Source: an uncultured Agitococcus sp.
GTDB lineage: Bacteria > Pseudomonadota > Gammaproteobacteria > Pseudomonadales > Moraxellaceae
NCBI RefSeq assembly: GCF_937920075.1
Contig: NZ_CALETI010000132.1
Location: 1 to 7,173, forward strand
Direction of reading: 5' to 3'
DNA: 7,173 nucleotides
The number at the start of each line of letters is the position of its first letter. Within the stretch, counting starts at the first letter, position 1. Shown here piece after piece: positions 5,912 through 7,173 of this stretch. Below the pieces are notes generated by a model. The model worked only from the letters and a program-made list of their open reading frames with translations, searched no databases and was not told the origin of the DNA. Made by a program: the position numbers and the translations under genes.

Positions 5912-7039
5912 ATGGAAGCCCTGTCTGTCTCAACCCAAATCCCAGATGCCTATCGAGCAGGTGTTTATTTAGGTGAACACTTAGCTGCACTTAATCCAGA
6001 AGTTGTTTTTTTGTTTACATCTATTGATTATGGTCATAACAGTGACATTCTTGCTGGATTACAAGACAGCCTCAATCAACCTAACTGCATTATTATTGGC
6101 AATAGTGGTGATGGTTTTTACGAGACTCATGGCGTGGGTGAATATGGCGCGGCAGCTTTAGCCCTAAATAGTCATGGACAAGTACAATGGCAGCTTAAAA
6201 TTGGCCATCATGTTACGGAGCAACCACAGCAAGCAACACGCACTGCGCTACAAGAGCATCAACAAGCTAGTTTAATTTTCATGATCTCCGATTTTCATGC
6301 CGATGCTTCTTTAATCGAAGAAGTCATTGAACATGAAATAAAAACGCCAATTGTGGGTGGTTTTGCCGCTGACGATCAGCAATGGGATCAATGTGCACTT
6401 TATACTTGTGACGGCGTTATTAATGATTGTGTGATTGCCCTTCATGCTATCGGCAACATAAACTTTTCTATTTTTGTTGATAACTCAATTACCCCAATTG
6501 GCCATAGTGGCACAATTGAACAAGCTGAAAGTAATCGTATTGATCGTATTGGTGGTATGGATGCCATGCGCTTTATTGAACAAGAAACAGGTAAACCCAT
6601 TTTACGCAGTGATCGCGGAAATATTTCATTAACTATTATTAACCATGAAAACTTTAAACGCCTACGCTCCATCAAAAGTGATATTGGTGAAAATGCACAA
6701 AGTATATTTTTGTATGGCGGGATCAGTACAGGACAAAAAGTACAAGTTTGTATTGCTCGTCCTGATGAAATCATTCATGAGGTCTATCAGCTTGCACAAC
6801 AAGCCCAATCGGCAAGTTTTCAACCAATTGCCGCATTAATTATTAGTTGCGCAGGTCGAAAAAGCCTACTAGGCACACAACTCAATCATGAAATAGACGC
6901 AATTACCAAAAACTTTCAACAAATTAGCTTAATTGGCTTTCCATCATTAGGAGAAATTGCCCCCTTACGCCTAAAAGACGGTTATAGTGCAAACTTATTT
7001 CATAATATGACTTATGTTTTAGTGTTGATTGGCTTATGA
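5912..7039 (+). CDS. FIST domain-containing signal transduction protein
   Basis: FIST proteins (FIST_N plus FIST_C) are predicted cytoplasmic sensors of small ligands, proposed to include amino acids. They are often found fused to or beside chemotaxis, kinase or cyclic-di-GMP output domains. This 375-residue protein is a stand-alone FIST with no membrane segment or signal peptide. FIST_N covers about 25-215 with VVFLFTS (31-37), IIGNSGDGFY (61-70, the position of the usual GCSSxGE turn) and TPIVGGFAADD (145-155). FIST_C covers about 216-375 with LIISCAGRKSLLG (309-321) and IGFPSLGEIAP (341-351), both diagnostic. Two ATGs compete. At 5912 a weak TGAG (5901-5904) precedes and the product begins MEALSVST, as family members usually do. 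The ATG at 5900 would add MSNA but has no Shine-Dalgarno. The stop overlaps the next start in ATGA, implying translational coupling. That makes the next gene the likeliest functional partner. Confidence 0.9.
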   Translation: MEALSVSTQIPDAYRAGVYLGEHLAALNPEVVFLFTSIDYGHNSDILAGLQDSLNQPNCIIIGNSGDGFYETHGVGEYGAAALALNSHGQVQWQLKIGHHVTEQPQQATRTALQEHQQASLIFMISDFHADASLIEEVIEHEIKTPIVGGFAADDQQWDQCALYTCDGVINDCVIALHAIGNINFSIFVDNSITPIGHSGTIEQAESNRIDRIGGMDAMRFIEQETGKPILRSDRGNISLTIINHENFKRLRSIKSDIGENAQSIFLYGGISTGQKVQVCIARPDEIIHEVYQLAQQAQSASFQPIAALIISCAGRKSLLGTQLNHEIDAITKNFQQISLIGFPSLGEIAPLRLKDGYSANLFHNMTYVLVLIGL

Positions 7040-7173
7040 CTGCTTATCTTTTTAGTACCATCACTCCCACCCCAGCAGGTTTTATTTATACACCTGAAAT
7101 TTTTCGTAAAGACTTACTAAGTCGAGTATTTGCCATTTATTGTCAACAACCAGAACCCATTATCCAACTGGCT
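7036..7173 (+). CDS. Unidentified protein, N-terminus only, coupled to FIST gene
   Basis: The reading frame opens at ATG 7036, overlapping the FIST stop by four bases (ATGA), and stays open for 46 codons to the window edge. The visible part begins MTAYLFSTITPTPAGFIYTP and continues as a soluble-looking amphipathic stretch. It has no signal peptide or membrane segment and no motif I recognise. By analogy with other FIST neighbourhoods it could be a signalling output protein such as a kinase or GGDEF/EAL protein, but nothing in these residues shows that. The tight overlap and uninterrupted frame support a real gene; the function is unknown. Confidence 0.6.
   Translation, partial: MTAYLFSTITPTPAGFIYTPEIFRKDLLSRVFAIYCQQPEPIIQLA

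Overview
The window looks like chromosomal DNA from an AT-leaning gammaproteobacterium. The order dusB-fis-purH-purD on one strand is the conserved arrangement of Pseudomonadales and relatives, and the AT-rich codon use would suit a Moraxellaceae-like member. That placement is inferred from gene order and protein resemblance; no search was run. No RNA gene, CRISPR array or complete mobile element is visible.

Left block (1-4223, + strand). The first ~56 bases do not belong to dusB and resemble the outer end of an insertion sequence. They abut a dusB that lacks its first ~48 codons. Behind it come fis (nucleoid protein), a strong intrinsic terminator, purH (last two steps of IMP synthesis), a second intrinsic terminator, and purD (second step of purine synthesis). 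The two pur genes are complete and carry all the motifs I checked. The terminators imply that fis, purH and purD are not one simple transcript, even though they are co-directional.

Middle block (4224-5300). A near-perfect REP-like palindrome lies between the convergent purD and an SDR oxidoreductase gene on the - strand. The SDR gene is divergent from an acyl-CoA thioesterase gene. Their shared ~200-base spacer holds two copies of the dyad TCTTGA-N7-TCAAGA. These overlap the predicted -35 and -10 of the SDR gene, which suggests dedicated repression by an unidentified dimeric regulator.

Right block (5301-7173, + strand). A hotdog-fold acyl-CoA thioesterase is followed by a FIST-domain protein (predicted small-ligand sensor) with its own good sigma70-type promoter. 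The FIST stop codon overlaps the start of a further gene (ATGA) that runs off the window and that I cannot identify from 46 residues.

No clear new multi-gene system is present. The points most worth checking are the dusB/IS junction and its effect on fis, the twin operator at the SDR promoter, and the gene translationally coupled to the FIST sensor.
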